64,000 nucleotides of DNA, taken from positions 1 through 64,000 of the forward strand of contig JALHNO010000014.1 in assembly GCA_022843465.1 (NCBI GenBank). Direction: 5' to 3'. The notes beneath the pieces were generated by a model. The model made no database searches, had not been told where the DNA came from, and was given only the letters and a program-made list of their open reading frames with translations. Shown here one piece after another: positions 54,995 to 63,497 of the stretch. The position numbers and the translations under genes are program-made. This DNA is from Pseudomonadota bacterium (GTDB taxonomy: Bacteria; Pseudomonadota; Gammaproteobacteria; Xanthomonadales; Ahniellaceae). Every line of letters starts with the position of its first letter. The first letter of the stretch is position 1.

Positions 54995-55612
54995 ATGTCT
55001 GAAGATCCTGGCCGTCCCGTTGACGCGAATGATCCAATGGAAAAAGTGAAGGCGGCATCGCGGGATGCGCTGACCACCTTCATGAGCCTGATCTACAACC
55101 CGGTGGGTGCCTTGCCGGGTGCCTATCAGGCCTTGCCTGGCCAGCAGGCGCTGGCGGTGGGCGTGGTCTTCATGGTGGTCTGGCTGCTGTGCTCGCTGGT
55201 CGGCGCGAGTCTCGGCATTGGCGGCCTGGGGCTGCCGATCTCGATCAACCAGATGTCATTTGGCTACAAGGTGCGCGGCATGCTGGTGATGCTGTGTATT
55301 CCGCTTGGTCTCACCCTCGGCCTGTTTCTGGCACGCACGGTGGCGCGCGGCACCGGTGCCCTTGCGCTGGATATCTTCGTCGCCGGCTCCGCCCTGCTGA
55401 TGGTCGGATTTGCCGCGCTGATCGGCGGTCTGCTTGGCTATCAGGTGCAAATGCTGCTGACCCTGGTGGCGCTGACGCTGGCGGTGCTGGTGATCTTCAC
55501 TTCGCTGACGAGAATCTCGGGAATTGCCGAGGGTCTTGCTGCGTATCTGGTCGCTGGCGTGCTGGTGATCGCGGCGCTGGTCTTGCGGGTCGCCACCGCG
55601 ATCATCTTCTGA
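54995..55612 (+). CDS. Unknown membrane protein with Yip1-like layout
   Basis: The 205-residue protein has a short polar N-terminus (MSEDPGRPVDANDPMEKVK) and five hydrophobic segments. I do not recognise a family with confidence; a Yip1-like layout is a guess from topology. AAGGA lies upstream of ATG 54995. A strong hairpin follows. Confidence 0.6.
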   Translation: MSEDPGRPVDANDPMEKVKAASRDALTTFMSLIYNPVGALPGAYQALPGQQALAVGVVFMVVWLLCSLVGASLGIGGLGLPISINQMSFGYKVRGMLVMLCIPLGLTLGLFLARTVARGTGALALDIFVAGSALLMVGFAALIGGLLGYQVQMLLTLVALTLAVLVIFTSLTRISGIAEGLAAYLVAGVLVIAALVLRVATAIIF

Positions 55613-55620
55613 TTCGACGG

Positions 55621-55648
55621 GGTCGCACCGGGACCATCCGGTGCGACC
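55621..55648. terminator. Hairpin between convergent genes
   Basis: GGTCGCACCGG/CCGGTGCGACC is an 11-bp perfect stem with a 6-base loop between the convergent membrane-protein and metB genes. There is no T-run on either side, so it may act with Rho or only as a structure that protects 3' ends. Confidence 0.5.
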
Positions 55649-55678
55649 ATCCGCAAGATGGCGCCAGGTAGCGCCCGA

Positions 55679-56911
55679 TCAGGCCCGCGCGACATCACCC
55701 ACGATCGGCTCCGCCAGAGCAGCCCGCTCCAGTGCACGTGACAGATCGGCGGCGAGATCATCAAGCCCTTCAATGCCGACCGACAGGCGCAATAGTCCGT
55801 CGCCGATGCCGGCAGCGACGCGCGCCTCGACACTCATCGCGGCATGCGTCATCGAGGCCGGATGCGCAATCAGGCTTTCGACACCGCCAAGCGACTCGGC
55901 CAGGGTGAAGTGCTGCAGGCCGTCGATGAAGCCGCGCACTGCTGTCTCGCCACCTTCAAGTTCAAAGCTGATCATGGCGCCGAAGCCGCGCTGCTGGCGT
56001 GCTGCCAGGGCATGACCTGGATGGTCGGGAAGACCCGGAAAGTACACGGCGGAAACCGCCGGATGGGCAGCGAGCAGGGGCGCCAGCGCAGAAGCATTCT
56101 CCTGGTGCACACGCAGGCGGGCATCGAGGGTGCGCAGGCCGCGCAGGGTCAGAAAGCTGTCGAACGGCGAGCCGGTCAGTCCGAGTGCATTGGCCCACCA
56201 GGTCAGTTGCTCATGCAGGGCGCGCTCGCGGCAGACCACGGCGCCGCCGACGACATCGCTATGGCCATTGATGTACTTGGTGGTCGAGTGCACCACGATA
56301 TCGGCGCCCAGCGCGATCGGCGTCTGCAGGGCCGGTGACAGGAAGGTATTGTCGGCCACGACCAGGGCACCGACCTTGTGCGCGGCTTCGGCTGCGAAGC
56401 GGATGTCGGTGATGCGCAGCAGGGGATTGGACGGCGTCTCGATCCACACCAGTCGCGGCGACTTCGCCAGCGCTGCCGCCAGTGCCCGCGGATCGGTGAA
56501 GTCGATGGTGTCGAGGGTGAAGTGGCCCTTGCGTGCCAGCGCGTTGAACAGGCGCCAACTGCCGCCATAACAGTCGTGCGGCACTACCAGGCGATCGCCC
56601 GGCTCGAGCAGGGCCAGCACCAGGGTGATCGCCGCCATGCCGGTGGCGACCACGATGCCGCCTTCGCCGCCTTCGAGATCGGACAGCGCTTCGCCGAGCA
56701 GATCGCGGGTCGGGTTGCCGCTGCGGGTGTAGTCGTAACGACGCTTGCCACCGTAGCCATCGAAGCTGAAGTTGCTCGACAGCACGATCGGCGGCACCAC
56801 CGCGCCATGCGCCGAGTCGCAGTCGATGCCAGCGCGTACCGCGGCGGTGGCGCTCTGGCGCTGCGCGCGAACCGCTTCGGCGGTGTGGATGAATCCGCGG
56901 TTGCCGTTCAT
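55679..56911 (-). CDS. metB: Cystathionine gamma-synthase / PLP-dependent trans-sulfuration enzyme
   Basis: The 410-residue enzyme joins O-succinylhomoserine and cysteine to cystathionine. It has the Cys/Met-metabolism PLP fold: YDYTRSGNPTRDLLGEAL, ATGMAAITLVLALL, VADNTFLSPALQTP, and the PLP lysine in VVHSTTKYINGHSDVVGG. It overlaps the metX stop by 4 bp, so the two are translationally coupled. A hairpin follows at 55621-55648. Confidence 0.9.
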   Translation of the reverse strand: MNGNRGFIHTAEAVRAQRQSATAAVRAGIDCDSAHGAVVPPIVLSSNFSFDGYGGKRRYDYTRSGNPTRDLLGEALSDLEGGEGGIVVATGMAAITLVLALLEPGDRLVVPHDCYGGSWRLFNALARKGHFTLDTIDFTDPRALAAALAKSPRLVWIETPSNPLLRITDIRFAAEAAHKVGALVVADNTFLSPALQTPIALGADIVVHSTTKYINGHSDVVGGAVVCRERALHEQLTWWANALGLTGSPFDSFLTLRGLRTLDARLRVHQENASALAPLLAAHPAVSAVYFPGLPDHPGHALAARQQRGFGAMISFELEGGETAVRGFIDGLQHFTLAESLGGVESLIAHPASMTHAAMSVEARVAAGIGDGLLRLSVGIEGLDDLAADLSRALERAALAEPIVGDVARA

Positions 56912-57996
56912 ACCAGTGCCTCCGGCACGGGCAGCGCATTCAAGGGTCGATCCAGTACGCGGTGCAGGATTGCGGCGATTGCGTCCACTTCCTTCAGGAA
57001 GGCATCATGGCCGTACAGCGAGGAGATCCGGTGCAGCAGGCGCGGGCCGGCGAGACGTGCCGTGAGTTCCTCAAGATCGGCCAGTGGAACGATCTGGTCC
57101 TGATCAATCGCCACCACATCGGTCGGCACGCTGATCGACTCCGGCGCTACCTGCTGGAAATCGATCGACTCCGAAAGCCGCAGGTAGGCCGTGGTCGAAA
57201 AGCGGGTAACGAAGCGGGAACCGACTGCGTCCAGATAGTCCTCGACCGGGAAGCGTGGTGTGTTGTCCTGGATGCTCGCCGGCGCCGCGAAGCGCTGCTG
57301 GAATTCGCTCGGGCTGCGATAGCCGATGACGGCGAGCGCGCGCGCCAGTGCCAGTGCCTCATTGGCCGCCGAATGATCGACGCCGAGCTTGACGATGCGG
57401 CGCTGGATCACCCGCAGTGCCGTGGTCTGCGCGTGCGTGCGATGGGCGCCGCTGATGGCGATCAGTCGTCGCAGCCGCCGCGGATGTCGTGCGGCGAACT
57501 GCAGGCCGACCATGGCGCCGTAGGAAGCACCGACAAAGGCCGCAGCGCAATCAATCTGCAACTGGTCCAGCACCGCGGCGATGGCATCGGCCTGATCGGC
57601 CGGATCGATGCAGACATCCAGATGACCATCGGCAGCCAGCCAATCGATCGCCAGCAGCCGATAGCGGCGTGTATCCAGTGGTCCGCCATCACCGGCCTGG
57701 GCCTGCCACCAGCCGGACTCCGGAAACTGGGTGCTGGCGCAGATATGCCGATTGGCCGAGATGCCGCCCTGGACCAGGATCACCGGTGCATCGACCGGCC
57801 CGATCGACTCCCAGCGAATCTTCAGTGTCCGCACTCCGGCATGCCGCAATTGCAGGCGCGTCGTGCAGGTTCCGCGGGCGGCACCGGTCTGGCCGATCGC
57901 AGTGCGGTAGGGCAGGGGTGCGTTCTGGAACTCGGGCGCGGGCGAACAGGGGGCGAAACTGGTTTCGGTCGGGGTAGGACAGTGCTGCAGACTCAT
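56908..57996 (-). CDS. metX: Homoserine (or serine) O-succinyltransferase, MetX-type
   Basis: The 362-residue alpha/beta-hydrolase-fold acyltransferase activates homoserine for trans-sulfuration. ILVQGGISANRH begins the fold, GASYGAMVGLQFAARHP is the nucleophile elbow, and LYGHDAFLKE holds the catalytic His. The elbow GASYGAM differs from the usual GGSMGGMQ, as in the gammaproteobacterial MetX enzymes that use succinyl-CoA, or related serine O-succinyltransferases. ATG 57994-57996 is the start; a SAM-I riboswitch lies in the leader. Confidence 0.87.
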   Translation of the reverse strand: MSLQHCPTPTETSFAPCSPAPEFQNAPLPYRTAIGQTGAARGTCTTRLQLRHAGVRTLKIRWESIGPVDAPVILVQGGISANRHICASTQFPESGWWQAQAGDGGPLDTRRYRLLAIDWLAADGHLDVCIDPADQADAIAAVLDQLQIDCAAAFVGASYGAMVGLQFAARHPRRLRRLIAISGAHRTHAQTTALRVIQRRIVKLGVDHSAANEALALARALAVIGYRSPSEFQQRFAAPASIQDNTPRFPVEDYLDAVGSRFVTRFSTTAYLRLSESIDFQQVAPESISVPTDVVAIDQDQIVPLADLEELTARLAGPRLLHRISSLYGHDAFLKEVDAIAAILHRVLDRPLNALPVPEALV

Positions 57997-58081
57997 GGCG
58001 GGCTCCGGGACAGTGTCTGCCCACCTTGAATCCGCGGTCCGGCCGATGCGATGTCGTGGGACGCAGGCGCTGCGATCACGA

Positions 58082-58194
58082 CCCATCTTCCGGTAAGCAG
58101 CAAGCTGCCACCGCAGGATTTGGCACCAGGCGACGTGTTCTGTCGCAGGTTGCCCCGGCTTCAAAGGGCCTGTCCCTCTGCCGGTCATGATGGG
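58082..58194 (-). promoter_or_regulatory. SAM-I (S-box) riboswitch
   Basis: On the minus strand the leader shows the S-box core in order: GAGGGACAGGCCCTTTGAAG, then CCGGGGCAACC, GGTGCCAAATCCTGCGG, and a closing GGAAGATG. P1 is CCCATC (58189-58194) with GATGGG (58082-58087), P3 lies around CCGGGGCAACCTGCGAC, and the kink-turn and SAM-binding asymmetric bulge bases are present. It would sense S-adenosylmethionine and turn off metX-metB. No T-run follows P1, so translational control is more likely than termination; a GTCGTG/CACGAC stem (about 58051-58080) is a candidate expression platform. Confidence 0.92.
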
Positions 58195-58206
58195 ATTTCG
58201 GAACCG

Positions 58207-58235
58207 AGTGTGCGCCGGATTGGCCGATCCGTCAA
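58207..58235 (-). promoter_or_regulatory. Promoter of metX-metB
   Basis: On the minus strand TTGACG (58230-58235) and CACACT (58207-58212) are 17 bp apart. The predicted start, near 58200, falls six bases before the first base of the riboswitch P1 (58194), which supports both assignments. Confidence 0.65.
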
Positions 58236-58258
58236 TCTTTCTATCCGCATAGAAAGAT
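58235..58258. promoter_or_regulatory. Perfect 10-4-10 inverted repeat upstream of the metX promoter
   Basis: ATCTTTCTAT-ccgc-ATAGAAAGAT is perfectly symmetric and abuts the -35 hexamer (overlap of one base), lying at about -36 to -59. This is an operator for a dimeric regulator, in a position usual for activators. Methionine regulators of proteobacteria (MetR, SahR, SamR) are candidates; I cannot assign one. The half-site is AT-rich, unlike the surrounding GC-rich DNA. Confidence 0.7.
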
Positions 58259-58280
58259 ATTTCATATGCCCGGGGCCGGC

Positions 58281-58814
58281 CTATCCGCTCAGCGCCACCT
58301 GCCACTGGCGCAGCTTTTCAGCGAACGGCATGCCGGCATGGGCCGGGCTGGTCGAAGGCAGGCGCTGGTAGTGCGCGATGCTGGCCTGAGTCTGGCTGTC
58401 GACGTGACGGCGAAAGCAGTGCTCGGCGGTGGCCCCGTTGAACAGCACGCGCGCCAGCCCGGGACAGCCCGCGAACAGCCCGGCGAAGTCGTTGACCACG
58501 ACCGAGTCAGCTTCGATATCGGCATCCAGGCTGCCGCGACGTTCACAGCTTGCCAGCACATCCCAGAGCGCGATGCCGTGCCCTTGCAGGATCTGCAGTC
58601 GAGCCGGATACGGCAGGTCGGGCGCGATCGCGAACACGTGTGCCATGATCGGCCAGAACGCATTGCGCGGGTGTGCATAGTATTGCTGGGCACGCAGCGA
58701 GGCCTGGCCGGGCATGCTGCCGAGGATCAGGATGCGGGGCTTGCCCGCGACCACGGGCGCGAAGCACTGCGCCGCGAACGCTTGCCCAGTTGCTGCGGAG
58801 ATCGCGTGCCTCAC
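58281..58814 (-). CDS. Hypoxanthine-DNA glycosylase of the uracil-DNA glycosylase superfamily
   Basis: The 177-residue protein has ILILGSMPGQASLRAQQYYA and HPRNAFWPIM, the signature of the DNA-deoxyinosine glycosylases (TIGR04274 family) of the UDG superfamily. A catalytic VNDFAGLF and a C-terminal LPSTSPAHAG complete the pattern. It would remove deaminated adenine (hypoxanthine) from DNA. The start overlaps the stop of the kinase gene by 4 bp. It is upstream of the metX promoter. Confidence 0.87.
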   Translation of the reverse strand: MRHAISAATGQAFAAQCFAPVVAGKPRILILGSMPGQASLRAQQYYAHPRNAFWPIMAHVFAIAPDLPYPARLQILQGHGIALWDVLASCERRGSLDADIEADSVVVNDFAGLFAGCPGLARVLFNGATAEHCFRRHVDSQTQASIAHYQRLPSTSPAHAGMPFAEKLRQWQVALSG

Positions 58815-61693
58815 AACGACTGCAGACGTGCGCTGAGGGTTCGCGCACGCGGTGACAGTGGCTGTCGGTGTGGATTGAATGATTCGGCGCGGGCAAGGCT
58901 GGCGCGCGCCGCTGAAGTTTGCCCGCTCAGCCGTTGTATTTCAGCAAGCTCGATGGCGATCTCGGCGACCAGGCGATGACCCTCGGGATACTCGCTGCTG
59001 CCGATCTCAAGCGCTTCGGCGAGGGCCGCTGCGGCGGCCTTCAGATCGCCCTGCTGCGCCAATGCCCGCGCCTGCAGGCTCAGCAGCTCGGCACGCAAGC
59101 GGCGTCCCTGGCGGGCGTCCAGATTGATCCGCCGCAACAGATTGGCCACGGTGGCGAGGACGGCGGCCGGATCGCCGCCGCCATCTAGCTGGAGACCGGC
59201 ACGGGCCTGGCGTACCCGCAGCAACTGCGGGTGCGATTCATCGTAGACGCTGGCGAAAATTTCTTCGGCACGCTCGAATGCCGTCGCAGCGGAGCGGTCA
59301 TCACCGGCATAGCGATGGAAGCGCCCGAGTGCAAACAAGGACAGGGCATAATCGGAACTTGCCGTGCCGACGCTGGCGGCGCTGACCTCCAGCGATCGCT
59401 GCTGACTGGCGATGGCCTCGTCAAAGCGTCCCTGCTCGAACAGCGCATTGGCCAGATTGGCGATGGCGACCGCAGTGTCGGCGTGCTGCGGACCGTAGGT
59501 CTGCTCGAATGTGCGCAGGGCCGCGCGGAAGCCGCCTTCGGCGCCGGCATAGTCGCCGTCACGCAGATCGAGCGTGGCCAGTGAATTGGTGATCTCGGCG
59601 GTGAGCAGGTCATCGGCACCGTAGCGGGCACGGGCATCGGCGCGCACCTGCTCGAGCAGAACGCGGGCGGCCGCCGGGTCGCCGAGTTCTTCAACTACGT
59701 CGGCAAGCAGACGACGCGCGACCAGGGTGGTGCGGTGATCGGCACCGAGCGATTTGCCGAGCAGGGCAACGGATTCCTGCAGGTGATCGTGCGCGGCACG
59801 GCGGTCACCGAGGGTCAGCTCGCTCATGCCGAGTTGGTAGAGCGCACGTCCGAGCACGGCAGGCAGGGGCGGATTGAGCACGCGCAGGATGGTGATCGAT
59901 TCGTTGAGCGTCGCAATGGCGGCTTCGGCCTGATCGCTGCTGTCGAGCACGAAGGCCTGCCCGATCAGGGCCGAGGCCAGGGCGCGTTGCTGGCCGAGGC
60001 CGAGTGCGCGCAGGGCCTGCACACCCTGCTGATACTCGGCAATGGCTTCCGGGTATCGTGAAGTCTGGCCCAGGGCATTGCCGAGGCCCAGATGCGCCTG
60101 CGCGGCCAGGACGCTGTCGGCGGGTGCGTGCCGAATGACCAGGGCGAGTTCCTGCTCGGCCTCGTCAAAGCGATTGGCACCCAACAGCGCGGCGGCAAGA
60201 TCAAGCCGGATCTGCAGTTTCGCGGGATCCGATTCGGCTGCCGTCTGATAGCCCTGCATGGCCTGTCTGAGCACGGGTTCGGCGCGGGTGTAGTCGCCGA
60301 CGTCGGTCATCAACCGACCAATCAAGCCATGCAGCCGGTTCTGCAGCACCTGGCTTGTACCAAGGTCACGCTCGACCCGCGCCGCGCCGCGGGCGAGGAT
60401 GTCGCGTACGCTGAGGTCGGCGCTGCCGCCGTGATCGGGTCCGGCTTCCTCGAACAGACCGATCAGGAAATCCTGGGTCGCCTCGGCGCGCTCAGCGGCA
60501 TCCTGCGCCCGGTTGCGTTCCGTCAGCACGACCAGCAGTGCCGCAATCAGGACTACCAGAACCAGGCCGCCGACGCCCGCCGCGAGCGCGTGTCGACGCA
60601 ACCACATGCGCAGGCGGTAGGCCACCGAGGGCGGCCGCGCGTCGACCGGTCGACCATCGAGAAAGCGCTCCAGATCGGCAGCAAATGCCTCGACCGAAGC
60701 GTAGCGATGTTGCGGATCCTTGCGCATCGCCTTGAGCAGGATCAGTTCGAGATCGCCCGCCAGTTCGCGTCGCAGCCGCGCGAGGTCGATGCCGCGCTCG
60801 AAGCGTTCGCGGGCAGGCGCAAGGTCCAGTTCGGTGCTCGCCTGATTCAGCGAAAGCGCGGGCTTTTGCGGCTCGGTATGCAGGATCGCTTCTTCGACAT
60901 CGCGCGGGCGCCAGGATCGCAACGGATAGGGCGTACGTCCGGTCAGCAGCTCGAACAGCGCCACGCCGAGCGCGTAGACGTCGGTGGCCACCGTGATCGG
61001 ATCGCCGCGGATCTGCTCGGGGGCGGCGTAGCGCGGTGTCATCGCGCGATCGCCGACCTGGGTCATCGCGGCCGCCTCGGAAGGATGCTGCAGCAATTTG
61101 GCGATGCCGAAGTCCAGCAGCTTGACCACGCGTTCGCGGGTGACCAGGACATTCGAGGGTTTCAGATCGCGATGCACGATCAGCCGCTGATGGGCATGCG
61201 CGACCGCCCGCAACACTTGCAGAAAAAGCCGCACACGTTCGCGGACGCCGAGCTTCTCCTCGTCGCAGTATTCGTTGATCGGCCGACCATCGACGAACTC
61301 GAGCGCAAAGAAGGGTCGGCCATCGCCGACCACGCCACCATCAAACAGTGCCGCGATATTGGGATGCTGCAGATTGGCCAGAATCTGGCGCTCCTGCAGG
61401 AATCGGGCGCGCAGATCGGCCTGTTCGGCGCCGGCATTGACCAGCTTCAAGGCGACCTGCTTGCGGAACTGGCCATCGTGACGCTCGGCCAGCCAGACCG
61501 TGCCCATGCCACCGCGACCGAGCAGGCGCAGCAGCCGATAGCTGCCAATCACGGCGCCGGGTTGATCGGGCCCATAGCCGCTGACCGGCTCCTGTACGCG
61601 GGTGTCCTGCTGCGGTCCGGTCGGCGTGGTCTCGGCGTTGGCCAGCGACTCGGCGGCAGTGGCGCTGGGGATTTGGCGGTCGGCACCTGACAT
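58811..61693 (-). CDS. Ser/Thr protein kinase with C-terminal TPR domain
   Basis: The 960-residue protein has an N-terminal Hanks-type kinase domain: GRGGMGTVW glycine loop (59-67), invariant Lys83 in ALKLV, catalytic HRDLKPSNVLV, and DFGIAK, with the PRYAAPEQIRGDP activation segment. A single transmembrane helix near residue 380-400 (AAGVGGLVLVVLIAALLVVL) separates it from a large periplasmic TPR domain. This is the PknB-like plan common in Lysobacterales; TPRs may sense a ligand. It is the first gene of a pair with the glycosylase. Confidence 0.88.
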   Translation of the reverse strand: MSGADRQIPSATAAESLANAETTPTGPQQDTRVQEPVSGYGPDQPGAVIGSYRLLRLLGRGGMGTVWLAERHDGQFRKQVALKLVNAGAEQADLRARFLQERQILANLQHPNIAALFDGGVVGDGRPFFALEFVDGRPINEYCDEEKLGVRERVRLFLQVLRAVAHAHQRLIVHRDLKPSNVLVTRERVVKLLDFGIAKLLQHPSEAAAMTQVGDRAMTPRYAAPEQIRGDPITVATDVYALGVALFELLTGRTPYPLRSWRPRDVEEAILHTEPQKPALSLNQASTELDLAPARERFERGIDLARLRRELAGDLELILLKAMRKDPQHRYASVEAFAADLERFLDGRPVDARPPSVAYRLRMWLRRHALAAGVGGLVLVVLIAALLVVLTERNRAQDAAERAEATQDFLIGLFEEAGPDHGGSADLSVRDILARGAARVERDLGTSQVLQNRLHGLIGRLMTDVGDYTRAEPVLRQAMQGYQTAAESDPAKLQIRLDLAAALLGANRFDEAEQELALVIRHAPADSVLAAQAHLGLGNALGQTSRYPEAIAEYQQGVQALRALGLGQQRALASALIGQAFVLDSSDQAEAAIATLNESITILRVLNPPLPAVLGRALYQLGMSELTLGDRRAAHDHLQESVALLGKSLGADHRTTLVARRLLADVVEELGDPAAARVLLEQVRADARARYGADDLLTAEITNSLATLDLRDGDYAGAEGGFRAALRTFEQTYGPQHADTAVAIANLANALFEQGRFDEAIASQQRSLEVSAASVGTASSDYALSLFALGRFHRYAGDDRSAATAFERAEEIFASVYDESHPQLLRVRQARAGLQLDGGGDPAAVLATVANLLRRINLDARQGRRLRAELLSLQARALAQQGDLKAAAAALAEALEIGSSEYPEGHRLVAEIAIELAEIQRLSGQTSAARASLARAESFNPHRQPLSPRARTLSARLQSL

Positions 61694-61807
61694 TCCTTGC
61701 GGGCTCGATCTCGGCTGTGACGTGGCAAGTGTGACGGTAACGCCGGCAACGCGATAGCCGTCGCGGTCGCATCCATTATGCTGGTGGCCTGCCCTTGGAG
61801 TCTGCCC

Positions 61808-62266
61808 ATGCTCGATCGTGTTTCAAGATGCTGCCTGCTTCTGCTGTTGACGGCTCTGCTGCCGGCCTGTGCCTTCGATGGTGCCAAGGTGGTCGAGCTC
61901 AAGGGCCACCGCTTTCTGGTTGAACTCGCCCTCGATCCTGAAACGCGGACCAAGGGCCTGATGCACCGCGACAGCATGCCGGAGCGGCACGGGATGCTGT
62001 TTGTGTTTCCCTATGAAGCCCGGCAGGCGTTCTGGATGAAGAACACGCGGATTCCGCTCGATATCATGTACTTCAATCGCGACCGCGCCTTTGTCAGTGC
62101 CGCCTACCGCACCCCCGCCTGCAGCGCCGGCGATCGCTGTCCCAGTTATCCGAGCGAGGGTCCGGCTCTTTATGTGCTCGAACTCAATGCCGGCGTCGGT
62201 GCCGCGCTGAATCTGAGTCCCGGCGACCGCATCGAATTGCCGAGCCAGATCGGACCGGTGCGCTGA
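61808..62266 (+). CDS. DUF192 lipoprotein
   Basis: The 152-residue protein has a lipoprotein signal (LLPAC) and a DUF192 domain with MHRDSMPERHGMLFVF, FWMKNTRIPLDIMYF and TPACSAGDRCPSY. Function unknown; a periplasmic ligand-binding fold has been reported for the family. TTGGAG precedes ATG 61808; a longer frame from TTG 61778 is less likely. Confidence 0.82.
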   Translation: MLDRVSRCCLLLLLTALLPACAFDGAKVVELKGHRFLVELALDPETRTKGLMHRDSMPERHGMLFVFPYEARQAFWMKNTRIPLDIMYFNRDRAFVSAAYRTPACSAGDRCPSYPSEGPALYVLELNAGVGAALNLSPGDRIELPSQIGPVR

Positions 62267-62331
62267 ACCAGCGCTCAGCGCCTGCCCTTCTGCTACTTGA
62301 TCTTTCGGCGTCCAGGCCTTATCAATCAGGC

Positions 62332-63195
62332 ATGGACAGCTCGATCAATGCACTGCCACTCGATGTGGAGCAGGGTTGGCGCTACCTGAAGGTGGCGCGC
62401 GATGAGGATATCCCTCTGCTCTGGGCATCTCTGCTGATTGCGCGCGACGAATACGCCGAGCTCGATCTCGGCGCCGCGCTGGCGCCGGTCAAGGACTGGT
62501 GCGATCGTCTGCGGCCCAGTCTCGCCGGGATTGCCCATCCGGTGCAGGCGGTGCATGCCCTGAATCGATTCGTCTTTGATGAACAGGGCTTCGCCGGCAA
62601 CAACGACGATTATTACGATCCCCGCAACAGCTACCTCAACGAAGTGCTCAGCCGTCGGCTGGGCAATCCGATCTCGCTGGCCATCGTGCAGCTGGAGATT
62701 GCCCATCAGCTCGGTCTGCCGATGGAAGGCGTTTCATTTCCGGGACACTTCCTGCTGCGGTTCCCGGTCGACGATGGTCTGCTGATTCTCGACCCTTACC
62801 ATCGTGGACGCTCACTCGATCTCGATGAGCTGCGCAGCCGTGCCAGCCCACATCTGCCCGGCCGCCGGATCGGCGATGAGCAATTGGGCCGCATGCTCGA
62901 GCCGGCGCCGCGACGGGTGATCCTGATGCGCATGCTGCGCAATCTCAAGCAGCTCTATATCGAGCGCGAGGATTTTGCCCGCGCGCTGCGTTGTGCCGAT
63001 CGCCTGCTGCTGCTGGATGACCGTGATCGCGACGAATTGCGCGAACGCGGCAAGCTGTACTGGCGCGTCGGTCATGTCCAGGCGGCGCGCGCCGACTTCA
63101 GTCATTACCTTGCCGAAGCGGTGCAGGCCGAGGATGCCGATCAGGTGCGGCAATGGTTGATCGAACTGGGCAGCGAGCGGCAGCGGCTGAACTGA
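62332..63195 (+). CDS. SirB1-like transglutaminase-fold/TPR protein
   Basis: The 287-residue protein has the SirB1/YchA plan: a transglutaminase-like core (HPVQAVHALNRFVFDEQGF, DYYDPRNSYLNEVL, GNPISLAIVQLEIAHQLGLP, GHFLLRF) followed by a TPR-like C-terminal half (LKQLYIEREDFARALRCADR). Function is not settled. It lies 65 bp after the DUF192 gene. Confidence 0.85.
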   Translation: MDSSINALPLDVEQGWRYLKVARDEDIPLLWASLLIARDEYAELDLGAALAPVKDWCDRLRPSLAGIAHPVQAVHALNRFVFDEQGFAGNNDDYYDPRNSYLNEVLSRRLGNPISLAIVQLEIAHQLGLPMEGVSFPGHFLLRFPVDDGLLILDPYHRGRSLDLDELRSRASPHLPGRRIGDEQLGRMLEPAPRRVILMRMLRNLKQLYIEREDFARALRCADRLLLLDDRDRDELRERGKLYWRVGHVQAARADFSHYLAEAVQAEDADQVRQWLIELGSERQRLN

Positions 63196-63230
63196 TCTGC
63201 ACAGCCGCGACTTCCCGGATGCGGAGCGGA

Positions 63231-63422
63231 TCAGGCGAGTTCGAAGTCTTCCTTGCCAACGCCGCAGTCCGGGCACATCCAGTCGGCCGGAATGTCCTCG
63301 AAACGGGTGCCCGGTGGAAAACCATCCTCGGGCAGACCCTTGGCCTCGTCGTAGACAAAGCCGCAAACCACGCAGACATACTGACGGAAGGGCGCTGAGG
63401 GCGCCGTGCTGGAGCTGGACAT
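63231..63422 (-). CDS. Rubredoxin
   Basis: The 63-residue protein has the two CxxC pairs of rubredoxin ([15 protein letters not shown] and [13 protein letters not shown]), which hold a single iron for electron transfer. It is divergent from thiE, with 75 bp between starts. ATG 63420-63422. Confidence 0.92.
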   Translation of the reverse strand: MSSSSTAPSAPFRQYVCVVCGFVYDEAKGLPEDGFPPGTRFEDIPADWMCPDCGVGKEDFELA

Positions 63423-63497
63423 GGGGGATGACTCGGAAAAAGGGAAGCAGGGGCGTATTCTTGCAGGCTGGCCGCCAGACACCAAGCCTCGCAACAT

